Source: Heyndrickxia acidiproducens DSM 23148
Lineage (GTDB): Bacteria; Bacillota; Bacilli; Bacillales; Bacillaceae_C
DNA: 64,000 bases
Assembly: GCF_000374345.1 (NCBI RefSeq)
Contig: NZ_KB893981.1
Coordinates: 1-64,000, forward strand
Reading direction: 5' to 3'
Shown: one piece after another, positions 6,268 to 14,928 of the stretch
How positions within the stretch are numbered: position 1 is the stretch's first letter
Layout: every line of letters starts with the position of its first letter
The notes under the pieces: generated by a model
Database searches by the model: none
What the model saw: the letters and a program-made list of their open reading frames with translations, nothing else
What the model was told of the DNA's origin: nothing
Position numbers and translations under genes: made by a program

Positions 6268-6711
6268 TTATTGAATTTGAATCCGTTTGCCTGATGGCGC
6301 TTCTTTTGCCTTTTTCGGAATATTGATTTTCAGGACGCCGTTATCAAGCGTGGCGCTGATTTCGTCTTCTTTTATATTATCGACATAAAACTGCCGGACG
6401 AATTCTCCGTAGCGGCGTTCCTGCCGAATCATTTTGCCTTTTTCGTCTTTACTTTCTTCTACTTGGTCGCGTTTTGCGCGGATCGTTAAATAGTTGTTGT
6501 TGACGTCAATGGTAATGTCTTCTTTTGAAAATCCCGGCAAATCTGCCTCAACATAATATGCATCATCTTTTTCGGTGATGTCTGTCCGGAATGAGTTGGT
6601 GCTTCCGGTAATCGGAGCCAGGCCATTTGTGTTAAACATATCATTGAAGGTCTTCAGCATACGTTCGAAAACATCCTCATTTCCTTTATGGAACGGCATA
6701 AGATCAAACAT
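6268..6711 (-). CDS. Small heat-shock protein, Hsp20/alpha-crystallin family
   Basis: A 147-residue holdase-type chaperone. A short N-terminal arm (1-40) precedes the alpha-crystallin domain (about 42-135), recognisable from DITEKDDAYYVEADLPGFSK, LTIRAKRD and LDNGVLKINIPK. The C-terminal IQI (residues 144-146 region, GKRIQIQ) is the I-x-I motif that docks neighbouring dimers into oligomers. It keeps unfolding proteins soluble without ATP until DnaK acts. A strong AAGGAGGG lies before the ATG. Monocistronic with its own promoter and terminator; no CIRCE element is present, so it is not in the HrcA regulon by this evidence. Confidence 0.93.
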   Translation of the reverse strand: MFDLMPFHKGNEDVFERMLKTFNDMFNTNGLAPITGSTNSFRTDITEKDDAYYVEADLPGFSKEDITIDVNNNYLTIRAKRDQVEESKDEKGKMIRQERRYGEFVRQFYVDNIKEDEISATLDNGVLKINIPKKAKEAPSGKRIQIQ

Positions 6712-6740
6712 ATCAAATCCCTCCTTCTTTATACATGTAT

Positions 6741-6768
6741 ATTATACCCCTGATAAAAATGAAATAAC
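6741..6768 (-). promoter_or_regulatory. Promoter of the small heat-shock gene (sigma-B-like or sigma-A)
   Basis: Read on the minus strand: GTTATT, 13 bp, GGGTAT resembles the sigma-B consensus (GTTT-N13-GGGTAT). A TATAAT (6746-6741) overlaps it and could serve sigma-A with a poor -35. General-stress control would suit the gene; the call is inference. Confidence 0.45.
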
Positions 6769-6868
6769 ACAAAGATCCATTTTAACAAAAAAGTTCACAA
6801 AACGGCCAAACTTTTACAATAAAACCTTTGTGCAGAAAAGTGTTAAGATGATACGAGAAGGGATAAAG

Positions 6869-6985
6869 TGAAACTTCCATCAGTGGAGGGTTTTCCTTCG
6901 ACGGGCAGTTGATCTCCCGCCGATCTTCTTCTTAACTTGGATTCTTGAGGCAGGAGTCTTACTGCCCGTTAAGGGTGGAATAAAT
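6869..6985 (+). other. Structured leader upstream of the multicopper oxidase
   Basis: The 296-bp gap between hsp20 and the oxidase contains a probable folded segment. ACGGGCAGT (6901-6909) pairs with ACTGCCCGT (6961-6969), enclosing about 51 nt; a small CTTCCA/TGGAGG hairpin lies just before. Similar segments ending in TTACTGCCCGTTAAGGGTGGAATAAA-like sequence are, as I recall, scattered in Bacillaceae genomes, which suggests a dispersed repeat or RNA element. Not verified. Confidence 0.4.
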
Positions 6986-7007
6986 TGAAGCAAAAAGCAG
7001 GGGTAGG

Positions 7008-8438
7008 ATGAAAAACAGGAAAAGATGGATTTTAAGCATAGTAATATTGGTGATTTTGATCGGGGCGGCGTTTTTTTACAGCCATCAGCAGCAAGTAAAA
7101 GAAAACGCAAAGCAAAAAGCGGCACAGCATCCCCCGCTCCCGGTTCCCGCTCTCTTGAAAGATACCAACCCGGATCCAAAAGTTGCGGATTTCACTCTGA
7201 GCGCGCAACAGGGGAAAAAGTCATTTGTCTCCGGGAAAATGTCAACCACATATGGTTATAATGGCAGTTATCTTGGCCCTGTCATCCGGGTAAAGCGCGG
7301 AGAACAGGTCAACATGATAGTAAAAAACAAATTAAAAGAAGTGACAACAGTGCACTGGCACGGCTTGCTGGTACCGGGTACAGCAGATGGCGGGCCGCAT
7401 AATCAGATTGCGCCAGGCAAAACATGGAAGGTCAGCTTTATGGTCAACCAGCCGGCCGCCACACTCTGGTACCATCCGCATCCGATGGGGAAAACAGGCA
7501 AACAGGTCTATAAAGGCCTCGCCGGATTATTTTATATTGATGATCAAAACTCAGAAAGCCTCGATATTCCAAACAAATATGGCAAAAATGACTTCCCGCT
7601 CGTACTGCAGGACCGCCGCTTCAATAAAAGCGGGCAGTTGTCCTATAAATTGGACATGAATGACCAGATGTTCGGCTTTCAGGGCACAACCGAATTGGTC
7701 AATGGCGCGGTTAAGCCGCAATTGAAAGTAAAACGTGGACTTGTCAGGCTCCGGATTCTAAACGGGGCGAACGGCAGAACGTATCATTTACACTTGAGCG
7801 GCAAGCAAACCTTTACACAGATTGCTTCTGACGGCGGGTTGCTGAAGTCACCGGTTAAATTGAAAAACTTAACACTGTCCGCCGGCGAACGTGCAGAAAT
7901 TCTCGTTGATTTCTCTGCGCTCGAAAGCGGCGGCACATTGCAGCTGAAAAATGGCAAAGAAACACTGATGTATTTCAAAGCCAAGGGCAAAGACAACAAG
8001 CAATATCGTGTTCCACAAAAACTGGCAACGATTGATAAAATCCCGGTTTCAGAAGCGGTAAAGACGCGGACATTTGTGATGAAAGGCATGGGACCGGACG
8101 TCAATATCAACGGCAAGCAGATGAAGATGGACCGTATTGACGAGAAGGTAAAATTGAATTCTGTGGAAATTTGGAACATCAAAAATGCGTCAACATCCAT
8201 GGGAACGAAAGAAATGGTCCACCCGTTCCATATTCATGGCGTCCAGTTCCAAATCATCAGCATCAATGGGAAAACACCGCCGCTGAATGAACAAGGCTGG
8301 AAAGATACTGTGCTTGTCAATCCTGGCGAAACGGTAAAAGTCATCATGCGGTTCCCGTTTAAAGGCATTTACATGTATCACTGCCATATCCTTGAACATG
8401 AAGATTTGGGGATGATGGGGCAGTATGAAGTGAAATAG
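7008..8438 (+). CDS. Membrane-anchored or secreted multicopper oxidase (laccase type)
   Basis: A 476-residue three-cupredoxin oxidase with an N-terminal signal/anchor (residues 7-23, no clear signal-peptidase site). All four copper motifs are present: HWHG at 116-119, YHPH with His156 and His158, HPFHIHG with His405/408/410, and HCHILEHEDLGM with His458, Cys459, His460, His464 and axial Met469. The protein should therefore bind one type-1 copper and a trinuclear centre and reduce O2 to water while oxidising phenols or metal ions. Length and motifs resemble CueO/CotA-like laccases. RBS GGGGTAGG. A small membrane protein gene follows 24 nt later, probably cotranscribed. Confidence 0.93.
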   Translation: MKNRKRWILSIVILVILIGAAFFYSHQQQVKENAKQKAAQHPPLPVPALLKDTNPDPKVADFTLSAQQGKKSFVSGKMSTTYGYNGSYLGPVIRVKRGEQVNMIVKNKLKEVTTVHWHGLLVPGTADGGPHNQIAPGKTWKVSFMVNQPAATLWYHPHPMGKTGKQVYKGLAGLFYIDDQNSESLDIPNKYGKNDFPLVLQDRRFNKSGQLSYKLDMNDQMFGFQGTTELVNGAVKPQLKVKRGLVRLRILNGANGRTYHLHLSGKQTFTQIASDGGLLKSPVKLKNLTLSAGERAEILVDFSALESGGTLQLKNGKETLMYFKAKGKDNKQYRVPQKLATIDKIPVSEAVKTRTFVMKGMGPDVNINGKQMKMDRIDEKVKLNSVEIWNIKNASTSMGTKEMVHPFHIHGVQFQIISINGKTPPLNEQGWKDTVLVNPGETVKVIMRFPFKGIYMYHCHILEHEDLGMMGQYEVK

Positions 8439-8462
8439 CCGTGATGGCAAAGGGGGGAGAAG

Positions 8463-8726
8463 ATGGCGTTTGGCATCTACTCGGCGATATGTACGATATT
8501 GGTTATGATTATCGGATACTTCCTGGGGAAATTCATGAATATCCCGGTTTATGTATTGCCGATCCTCGTTATATTTCTTGGCATCATCATTGTATTGATC
8601 AGCTTCATGATAGGTGGCTTTGAAGGCATGGGACTGGGGGCGTTGGGGCTTGTATTACTCGTGTCCTCCATTGTTGCTTTTGTCTTAATGGTATTTTGGA
8701 GCGCGTTCTGCGACAAAAATAAGTAA
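8463..8726 (+). CDS. YesK-like small integral membrane protein
   Basis: An 87-residue very hydrophobic protein with three predicted membrane segments (about 4-22, 29-51 and 57-80) and a short polar tail CDKNK. It resembles the YesK family of B. subtilis in length and hydrophobic pattern. Function unknown. AAGGGGGGAG lies directly upstream, and it follows the multicopper oxidase by 24 nt with a shared terminator after it, so both are probably one transcript. A role linked to the oxidase is only contextual. Confidence 0.7.
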   Translation: MAFGIYSAICTILVMIIGYFLGKFMNIPVYVLPILVIFLGIIIVLISFMIGGFEGMGLGALGLVLLVSSIVAFVLMVFWSAFCDKNK

Positions 8727-8741
8727 GGATTAAAAATGCAG

Positions 8742-8768
8742 GCCGGGCGGGGATAAGCCCGGCTTTTT
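8742..8768 (+). terminator. Rho-independent terminator
   Basis: GCCGGGC (8742-8748) pairs with GCCCGGC (8757-8763), 8-nt loop, then TTTTT. Ends the oxidase/YesK-like transcript. Confidence 0.85.
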
Positions 8769-8841
8769 CAGCTTACAACGCATTTTTCTGCTGCTGCACC
8801 CTGCAGATTCGCGGATTTTTGCCAACATGATGATCAATCGT

Positions 8842-9939
8842 TCATTCCGCCAGCTGTACTGCCAAATAAAACAAAGCAATTCCTTCTGTTGTTTTCGGGT
8901 CAATGCCTGTGACCTCTGTAATCTGCTTGAGCCGGTAGTGGAGCGTGTTGATATGCACATGCAGCTCTAAGGCCGTTTCTTTCAGTGACAGGTTGTTCGC
9001 AAGATAGGCCTGCAATGTTTCCAACAGTCCGGCATGGCCCCGCAATTTTTCGGCCGTTTTTTCCAAATACGCTTTTCGCGAATCCTCAGACACTTCTTCC
9101 ACAAGCAAATCCAAAAGCAAGTCCTGATAAAATACAATGCCCCCGCTTTTTTCTGCCGCCTTTAACGCCTTTTTCGCTTCTATGAACGACTGGTGGATGA
9201 CAAAAGTGCCGGCTGTTTTGCCCACACCGATTGCACAGGCTTGTCCGTATTTTTTCAAAAATGCTTGCTGAAACACAACAAACCGCTTATTGAGTCTTTG
9301 CTCGGAAAACGGCGCTCCCACATCTTTCAGAAGCAGGTACAGCCCCGGCCCCCAGCGTACGATCATGTCCTGTCCGGTTTCAAAATGATATTTCAAACGC
9401 TCATACATCTCGGTTTCCGTCGCTTGCGCCGCGCCCAGCTGTAAGAAGCAACAAATATGCGGCGACTGCACCGGGATTCCGAGCATCATTCCGCGTTCGG
9501 CAAAATGCTGGTCATAGGCCTGCAGGGTCGCCCATTCGTAGAAATAGGCTTCAAGGCCCCGCGTTTTTGACTGTGTCTGTTCGGTACGGACGGTTTCCTG
9601 AATAATCAATTCTGTCAACCGGCGGATCAGCTCTGCAAAATGTTCGACTTCTTTCGGGCTGCCGGTGACACCAATCACGCCGATTATTCGGCCCTCAAAC
9701 TGGATTGGCATATTGATCCCCATGCGCACCCCTTCCAGCCGTTTTTCCATCACTTCATCGATATACAATTTTCCCTGCGTTTGCAACACAATCTGCGCAC
9801 CCCTGTGAAAGTTTCCGATCCGGTTTTTCTGTGTAGAAGCGATAATGATCCCATTTGCATCAACGACAATGATATCTTCATCCATCACCGTTTGGACTTC
9901 ATTAATAATTTTTCCGGCAAGTTTTGGAGATAGCAGCAT
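8842..9939 (-). CDS. CdaR-family regulator of the glycolate oxidase genes
   Basis: A 365-residue regulator. The N-terminal part (about 1-135) is the sugar-diacid recognition domain (LSPKLAGKIINEVQTVMDEDIIVVDANGIIIAS-type start). A middle GGDEF-like/linker domain follows. The C-terminal PucR-type helix-turn-helix lies at about 305-365 (LSLKETALELHVHINTLHYRLKQI). It is divergent from glcD with about 170 bp between the starts, exactly as ysfB is placed beside ysfC-ysfD in B. subtilis. It probably activates glcDF in response to glycolate or a related hydroxy-acid. Ligand not deducible from sequence. Confidence 0.88.
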   Translation of the reverse strand: MLLSPKLAGKIINEVQTVMDEDIIVVDANGIIIASTQKNRIGNFHRGAQIVLQTQGKLYIDEVMEKRLEGVRMGINMPIQFEGRIIGVIGVTGSPKEVEHFAELIRRLTELIIQETVRTEQTQSKTRGLEAYFYEWATLQAYDQHFAERGMMLGIPVQSPHICCFLQLGAAQATETEMYERLKYHFETGQDMIVRWGPGLYLLLKDVGAPFSEQRLNKRFVVFQQAFLKKYGQACAIGVGKTAGTFVIHQSFIEAKKALKAAEKSGGIVFYQDLLLDLLVEEVSEDSRKAYLEKTAEKLRGHAGLLETLQAYLANNLSLKETALELHVHINTLHYRLKQITEVTGIDPKTTEGIALFYLAVQLAE

Positions 9940-10109
9940 CGTCCTCCACCCTCTTTGTATAAAAGTCTAAAAAAATAGCAAAATAACCGGTAAAACTTTG
10001 TATCTTTCTCTATACCAATCTTCTCCATTTAGCTATATCATAAAATCGTGCACAAAACAATATTTATCTTGTGAAAATGTTGAATATTTTACGGATCGGG
10101 GATGGTGGA

Positions 10110-11519
10110 ATGATTTCAAAGGAGATAAAAGAAAAGCTGAAACAGATCTGCGGACCGGAAAACTACGATGACACGAACGCGGGCAGGCTTGTGTATTCGT
10201 ACGACGCAAGCCCGCAGTTTCAGGCCATGCCGGATGCAGTGGTGGCGCCGCGCAATAAAGAAGAAATAACAGAGATCGTAAAAATCTGTAATGCCCATAA
10301 AATTCCGATTGTGCCGCGCGGCTCGGGATCGAATCTCTGTGCAGGCACATGCCCGGTAGCAGGCGGCATTGTTTTACTTTTTAAGCATATGAACAAAATT
10401 TTGGAAATTGACGAAGAAAATTTAACGGTGACGGTACAGCCCGGCGTGGTTACACTTGATATGATCAAAGCGGTCGAAGCAAAGGGCCTCTTTTACCCGC
10501 CGGATCCGAGTTCGATGAAGATCTCGACGATCGGCGGCAATATCAATGAGAATTCCGGCGGCCTGCGCGGTTTGAAATACGGTGTGACACGCGATTATGT
10601 GATAGCGCTTGAAGCGGTGCTCGCAAACGGAGAGGTGATCAAAACCGGCGGCAAGCTTGCAAAGGACGTGGCCGGTTACGATCTGACACGGCTTCTGGTT
10701 GGTTCGGAAGGCACTTTGGCCATCCTGACAGAAGCGACTTTAAAGCTTGTACCGATGCCGGAAACGAAAAAGACCATGCTTGCGCTCTATCAGGATATTG
10801 AAGCGTGTGCACAAACGGTTTCCAATATTATTGCGAATAAGATCATTCCGACAACGCTTGAGTTTCTCGACCAGCCGACGCTTAAAGCCGTGGAAGATTT
10901 TGCGAAAATCGGGCTGCCGACCAATGTGAAGGCAGTGCTTTTGATTGAGCAGGACGGACCGGAAGAGGTAGTCGAACGTGATATTCAAAAAATCGCTGAG
11001 ATCTGCCGGGCGGAACATGCAGTCGACGTTCAGGTCGCGCAATCGGCAGAACATGCAGAAGCTTTAATGACGGCAAGGAGAACGGCTTTAAGTGCGCTCG
11101 CCCGCCTGAAACCAACGACGATATTGGAAGATGCGACCGTACCGCGTTCAGAAATCGCAAAAATGGTCGTAGCTATTAATGAGATTGCTGAAAAATACGG
11201 GCTCAATATTGGGACGTTCGGACATGCAGGGGATGGGAATCTGCACCCGACCTGCCTTGCAGATATTCGCGACAAAGATGAAATGGAGCGGGTGGAAAAA
11301 GCCTTTGCGGAAATTTTTCAAAAGGCGATTGAACTTGGCGGCACGATCACGGGTGAACATGGTGTCGGCGTGGCAAAAGCACCGTATTTAGAATGGAAAC
11401 TCGGAAAAACCGGAATCGAAGTCATGAAGGCAATCAAAAATGCACTGGATCCGAATCAGATTCTCAATCCTGGAAAAGCATTTGCAAAAGAATCGAACCG
11501 TGTGGTGATGACAAATTGA
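10110..11519 (+). CDS. glcD: Glycolate oxidase FAD subunit GlcD
   Basis: A 469-residue FAD-linked oxidase, the usual GlcD length. N-terminal PCMH-type FAD-binding domain (about 40-220; VPRGSGSNL, PPDPSS and GGNINENSGG motifs) and C-terminal FAD-oxidase domain with HAGDGNLHP (His372) and GEHGVG (His417). It oxidises glycolate or related 2-hydroxy acids and passes electrons to the Fe-S subunit. I chose ATG 10110 over the longer frame at 10071 because GATGGTGGA precedes it and the resulting MISKEIKEKL start fits homologues. The stop overlaps the glcF start (TTGA). Confidence 0.92.
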   Translation: MISKEIKEKLKQICGPENYDDTNAGRLVYSYDASPQFQAMPDAVVAPRNKEEITEIVKICNAHKIPIVPRGSGSNLCAGTCPVAGGIVLLFKHMNKILEIDEENLTVTVQPGVVTLDMIKAVEAKGLFYPPDPSSMKISTIGGNINENSGGLRGLKYGVTRDYVIALEAVLANGEVIKTGGKLAKDVAGYDLTRLLVGSEGTLAILTEATLKLVPMPETKKTMLALYQDIEACAQTVSNIIANKIIPTTLEFLDQPTLKAVEDFAKIGLPTNVKAVLLIEQDGPEEVVERDIQKIAEICRAEHAVDVQVAQSAEHAEALMTARRTALSALARLKPTTILEDATVPRSEIAKMVVAINEIAEKYGLNIGTFGHAGDGNLHPTCLADIRDKDEMERVEKAFAEIFQKAIELGGTITGEHGVGVAKAPYLEWKLGKTGIEVMKAIKNALDPNQILNPGKAFAKESNRVVMTN

Positions 11520-12859
11520 TAACAGCAGAACAACAAAAAGAAATTCAACGGAAATTTAAAGAGAGAATGGATGAAGACCAGCTGCTCAACTGTATGCGCT
11601 GCGGTTTCTGCCTGCCTTCATGCCCGACGTATATTGAATCAGGATTTCAGGAATCGCATTCGCCGAGGGGAAGGATTGCGCTTATGAAAGCCGTGGTAGA
11701 CGGGCTGGTTGAGCCGGATGAGGATGTTGAGCATTCCTTGAATCTGTGTCTCGGCTGCAGGGCATGCGAATCGGTATGCCCATCTGGCGTCAATTACGGC
11801 CATTTGCTGGAAGAAGCGCGTGATATTATCCAGCAGAGCAAGAAAAAGAAGCAGTCCCTGCCGGTGAAAGTGCTGCGGAAAACGGTTTTTGAAGAATTGT
11901 TTCCGCACCAGAACCGGATGCGTTTCTTAACGGGGCTGATCGGGCTTTACCAGCGGACCGGCCTGCAGAAAGCGGCACATGCAACGGGTGCTTTGAAACT
12001 GCTGCCGGACAATTTGTCTTCCATGGAAAAAGTGCTCCCGAAAATCCCGACGATGAAAGAAATGAAGCACCGGCCATCACATTTGGCGCCCAAAACAGAA
12101 GTGAAAAAACGGGTCGCTTTTTTCACAGGCTGCCTGATGGATACGATGTTCATGAAAACGAATGATGCGACGATGAAACTCTTGCAGCTGGCCGGCTGCG
12201 AGATTGTAATTCCGCAAAACCAGGCATGCTGCGGCGCACTTCACGGCCACGGCGGCGAAAAAGAAATGGCTAAGGACCTTGCCCGCCGCAATATCCAGGC
12301 TTTCGAAGACCTGAAAGTGGACTATATTATTTCTAATGCCGGCGGCTGCGGCGCTTATTTAATTGATTACGGCCATCTGTTAAAAGATGATCCGGAATGG
12401 GCGGAGCGGGCTCAAGCATTTTCAAGTAAAATGAAGGACATTTCTGCTGTGCTTGTTGAACTTGGTTTCCATAAGCGGAAACTCAGCCTGCCGAAACAGG
12501 TGGTGACATACCAGGATTCCTGCCATTTGCGGAATGTCATGAAAACTTTTTCGGCGCCGCGCCTCTTGCTGCAGTCGATCGAAAATGTTGAGTACCGCGA
12601 GATGAAAGAAGCCGACCATTGCTGCGGTTCGGCGGGAATCTACAATATTGTCGAGTCAGAGATGTCGATGCAAATCCTGGACCATAAGATGGAGAATGCA
12701 AAAGCAACAGAGGCTGCAACGATTGTAACCGCAAATCCGGGATGCCTGCTACAGATGAAACTCGGAATTGAACGCGAGGGGTTAAGCGGAAAAGTGCGCG
12801 CGGTCCATATCGCGGATCTGCTGCTTGAGGCTGCTGAATCTGCACTGGCTGTCCGATAA
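11516..12859 (+). CDS. glcF: Glycolate oxidase iron-sulfur subunit GlcF
   Basis: A 447-residue protein from TTG 11516, which overlaps the glcD stop and follows GGTGATG. Two [4Fe-4S] sites lie near the N-terminus: CMRCGFCLPSCP (Cys26/29/32/36) and CLGCRACESVCP near residue 80. Two cysteine-rich CCG domains follow, seen as QACCGALHGHGG and DHCCGSAGIYN, the heterodisulfide-reductase-like fold. It accepts electrons from GlcD and hands them to the quinone pool. No glcE-like third subunit is present, as in B. subtilis ysfCD. Upstream in-frame codons back to 11393 lie inside glcD and are rejected. Confidence 0.92.
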   Translation: MITAEQQKEIQRKFKERMDEDQLLNCMRCGFCLPSCPTYIESGFQESHSPRGRIALMKAVVDGLVEPDEDVEHSLNLCLGCRACESVCPSGVNYGHLLEEARDIIQQSKKKKQSLPVKVLRKTVFEELFPHQNRMRFLTGLIGLYQRTGLQKAAHATGALKLLPDNLSSMEKVLPKIPTMKEMKHRPSHLAPKTEVKKRVAFFTGCLMDTMFMKTNDATMKLLQLAGCEIVIPQNQACCGALHGHGGEKEMAKDLARRNIQAFEDLKVDYIISNAGGCGAYLIDYGHLLKDDPEWAERAQAFSSKMKDISAVLVELGFHKRKLSLPKQVVTYQDSCHLRNVMKTFSAPRLLLQSIENVEYREMKEADHCCGSAGIYNIVESEMSMQILDHKMENAKATEAATIVTANPGCLLQMKLGIEREGLSGKVRAVHIADLLLEAAESALAVR

Positions 12860-12940
12860 GTCTGTCCTCGTTCCCGGCTGTCTTTCCGGCTGCAGCTGCG
12901 GTAACCAGGCTTTGTGTCTGTTTCAAAAAAATATTAGAAG

Positions 12941-12972
12941 ACCGGCTCTTTTAAAGAGCCGGTTATTTTTTT
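12941..12972 (+). terminator. Terminator after glcF
   Basis: ACCGGCTCTTT pairs perfectly with AAAGAGCCGGT (12941-12963), followed by a T run to 12972. Confidence 0.88.
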
Positions 12973-13233
12973 TGAGAACCGATGGATAAGACATGGCACG
13001 GAACAAGAAAGAGGGGCAAACAGACATAAAGCGCGGAGATGGGCAAAAAGGGACCAAATAAGACACGAAAAGCAGCATCCATCCGTGTCTCTCATGTTTT
13101 CAGTTGAATATTTTCACAGAATTGATATGATAAAGTAAAATTAAATGTTAAAATTACGGGGAAAATACGGATGACCATGCAATGATATTTGCATCTCATG
13201 AAGGAAACGGTAGAATGAATGGAGTGTCCATGA
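12973..13233 (+). promoter_or_regulatory. Gap with the yqeG operon promoter
   Basis: No gene seen; B. subtilis has sda just upstream of yqeG but no Sda-like frame is found here. A -35 TTGAAT (13104-13109) and -10 TATGAT (13126-13131), spacer 16 bp, give a plausible sigma-A promoter with a leader of about 95 nt. A GACACG/CGTGTC hairpin (about 13062-13089) lies just before it. Confidence 0.5.
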
Positions 13234-13752
13234 TTGTTATTAAAAAATTTTTTGCCCAAAAAACAAGTGAAATCTGTTTTGAATATAGATCCAAAAGTAC
13301 TAAAGGAGCATGGCATAAAGGCAATCATTACAGATTTGGATAATACATTGGTGGAATGGGACAGGCCGAGTGCGCCGCCAAAACTGATCCAATGGTTCCA
13401 AAATATGAAAAAACATGATATTAAGGTGACAATTGTTTCAAATAATAGCGAAACCAGAGTCAAAACATTTGCTGATCCGCTCGGCATTCCGTTTTTATAT
13501 AAAGCGAGGAAACCGCTGGGCCGTGCTTTCCGCCAGGCGCTCGAGATGATGAATGTCAAAAAGGAAGAAACCGTTGTGATCGGCGACCAGCTGCTGACCG
13601 ATGTGTTCGGCGGGAACAGGAGCGGATTTTATACCATTTTGGTCGTTCCGGTTGCACAGTCGGATGGTTTTGTGACAAAATTTAATCGCAAACTTGAACG
13701 GCAAATGATGGGATGGTTTAAGAAAAAAGGCTATTTAACTTGGGAGGATTAA
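13234..13752 (+). CDS. yqeG: YqeG, HAD-family phosphatase
   Basis: A 172-residue HAD hydrolase (subfamily IIIA). Motif I is DLDNTLV (nucleophile Asp near residue 35), motif II TIVSNN, and the late acidic motif VIGDQLLTDVFGGN is intact, so it should be an active phosphatase. It resembles PGP phosphatase-like proteins; the true substrate in Bacillus is not settled. Start is TTG 13234 with GGAG about 10 nt upstream. First gene of the yqeG-yqeM operon, followed after 2 nt by the ribosome assembly GTPase yqeH. Confidence 0.9.
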   Translation: MLLKNFLPKKQVKSVLNIDPKVLKEHGIKAIITDLDNTLVEWDRPSAPPKLIQWFQNMKKHDIKVTIVSNNSETRVKTFADPLGIPFLYKARKPLGRAFRQALEMMNVKKEETVVIGDQLLTDVFGGNRSGFYTILVVPVAQSDGFVTKFNRKLERQMMGWFKKKGYLTWED

Positions 13753-13754
13753 AT

Positions 13755-14861
13755 TTGGATAAAATGGAAGTTCACTGCATCGGTTGCGGGGTTGCCATCC
13801 AAACGGAAGACCCGGATGCATTGGGATACGCCCCGAAATCTGCATTAGAGAAAGAACAAATCATCTGCCAGCGATGTTTCAGGCTGAAACATTACAATGA
13901 AGTGCAGGATGTGCCGCTGACGGATGATGATTTCCTGAAAATTTTAAACCAGCTTGGCCGGGTGGACGGGCTGATTGTAAAAATCGTCGATATTTTTGAT
14001 TTTAACGGCAGCTGGCTGCCTGGTTTACAGAGGTTTGTCGGGAAAAATCCGATTCTATTAATCGGGAATAAAGAGGACCTGTTGCCAAAAGCTGTGAAAA
14101 GAGCGAAAATGATCCAGTGGATGAAACAGCAGGCAAAAGAGTTTGGCCTCCAGCCGGTTGATGTGCTGCTGGTCAGCGCAGCAAAGGGGCATGCCATTGC
14201 GGAGGCAATGGCAGCAATCGACCATTACCGGGAAGGGAAAGACGCCTATGTGGTGGGCTGCACGAATGTCGGCAAATCAACATTCATTAATCGCATCATC
14301 AAACAGGCAACAGGAGAAAAAGACTTCATTACAACATCCTATTTTCCGGGTACGACACTGGATATGATCGAAATCCCGCTTGATGACGGGTCTGCCCTGT
14401 TTGACACACCGGGAATTATCAACCACCATCAAATGGCACATTTTGTCGGCAAAAATGAATTAAAGGTGATTACGCCAAAAAAAGAAATCAAGCCAATGGT
14501 TTTCCAGCTGAATGAGGCGCAGACATTATTTTTCGGCGGGCTGGCAAGATTTGATTATATCAAAGGCGGCAGGCGCTCATTTGTCTGCTATGTTTCCAAT
14601 GCCCTGAATATTCACCGTACCAAGCTTGAGAATGCGGATGCTTTATATGAACGGCAACTGGGAGATTTGCTGCAGCCGCCGGGAAATGACCGGCTCGACG
14701 ATTTTCCTGAACTGGTGCGCCATGAATTTTCGATCAAAGAAGGAAAGACGGATATTGTCTTTTCGGGGCTCGGATGGATTACCGTACATGATCCTGGCGC
14801 TGTGGTGGCAGCTTATGCGCCAAAAGGAGTCCGGGTCATGGTCCGGAAGTCATTGATTTAG
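13755..14861 (+). CDS. yqeH: YqeH, circularly permuted GTPase for 30S assembly
   Basis: A 368-residue protein from TTG 13755 (GGGAGG 7 nt upstream). An N-terminal zinc finger (CIGCG ... CQRCF) is followed by a circularly permuted GTPase: the NKED-type G4 motif (IGNKEDLLPK) comes before the P-loop GCTNVGKS, then DTPG. The C-terminal domain probably binds RNA. YqeH homologues are needed for 16S rRNA maturation and small-subunit assembly. Its stop lies 67 nt before aroE. Confidence 0.95.
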   Translation: MDKMEVHCIGCGVAIQTEDPDALGYAPKSALEKEQIICQRCFRLKHYNEVQDVPLTDDDFLKILNQLGRVDGLIVKIVDIFDFNGSWLPGLQRFVGKNPILLIGNKEDLLPKAVKRAKMIQWMKQQAKEFGLQPVDVLLVSAAKGHAIAEAMAAIDHYREGKDAYVVGCTNVGKSTFINRIIKQATGEKDFITTSYFPGTTLDMIEIPLDDGSALFDTPGIINHHQMAHFVGKNELKVITPKKEIKPMVFQLNEAQTLFFGGLARFDYIKGGRRSFVCYVSNALNIHRTKLENADALYERQLGDLLQPPGNDRLDDFPELVRHEFSIKEGKTDIVFSGLGWITVHDPGAVVAAYAPKGVRVMVRKSLI

Positions 14862-14928
14862 ACAATGGGGGAGGAGGCGGGAATTTTTGTTCCTGTCTTT
14901 CTTCCGTTATACTGGGGGATGAGAAATT

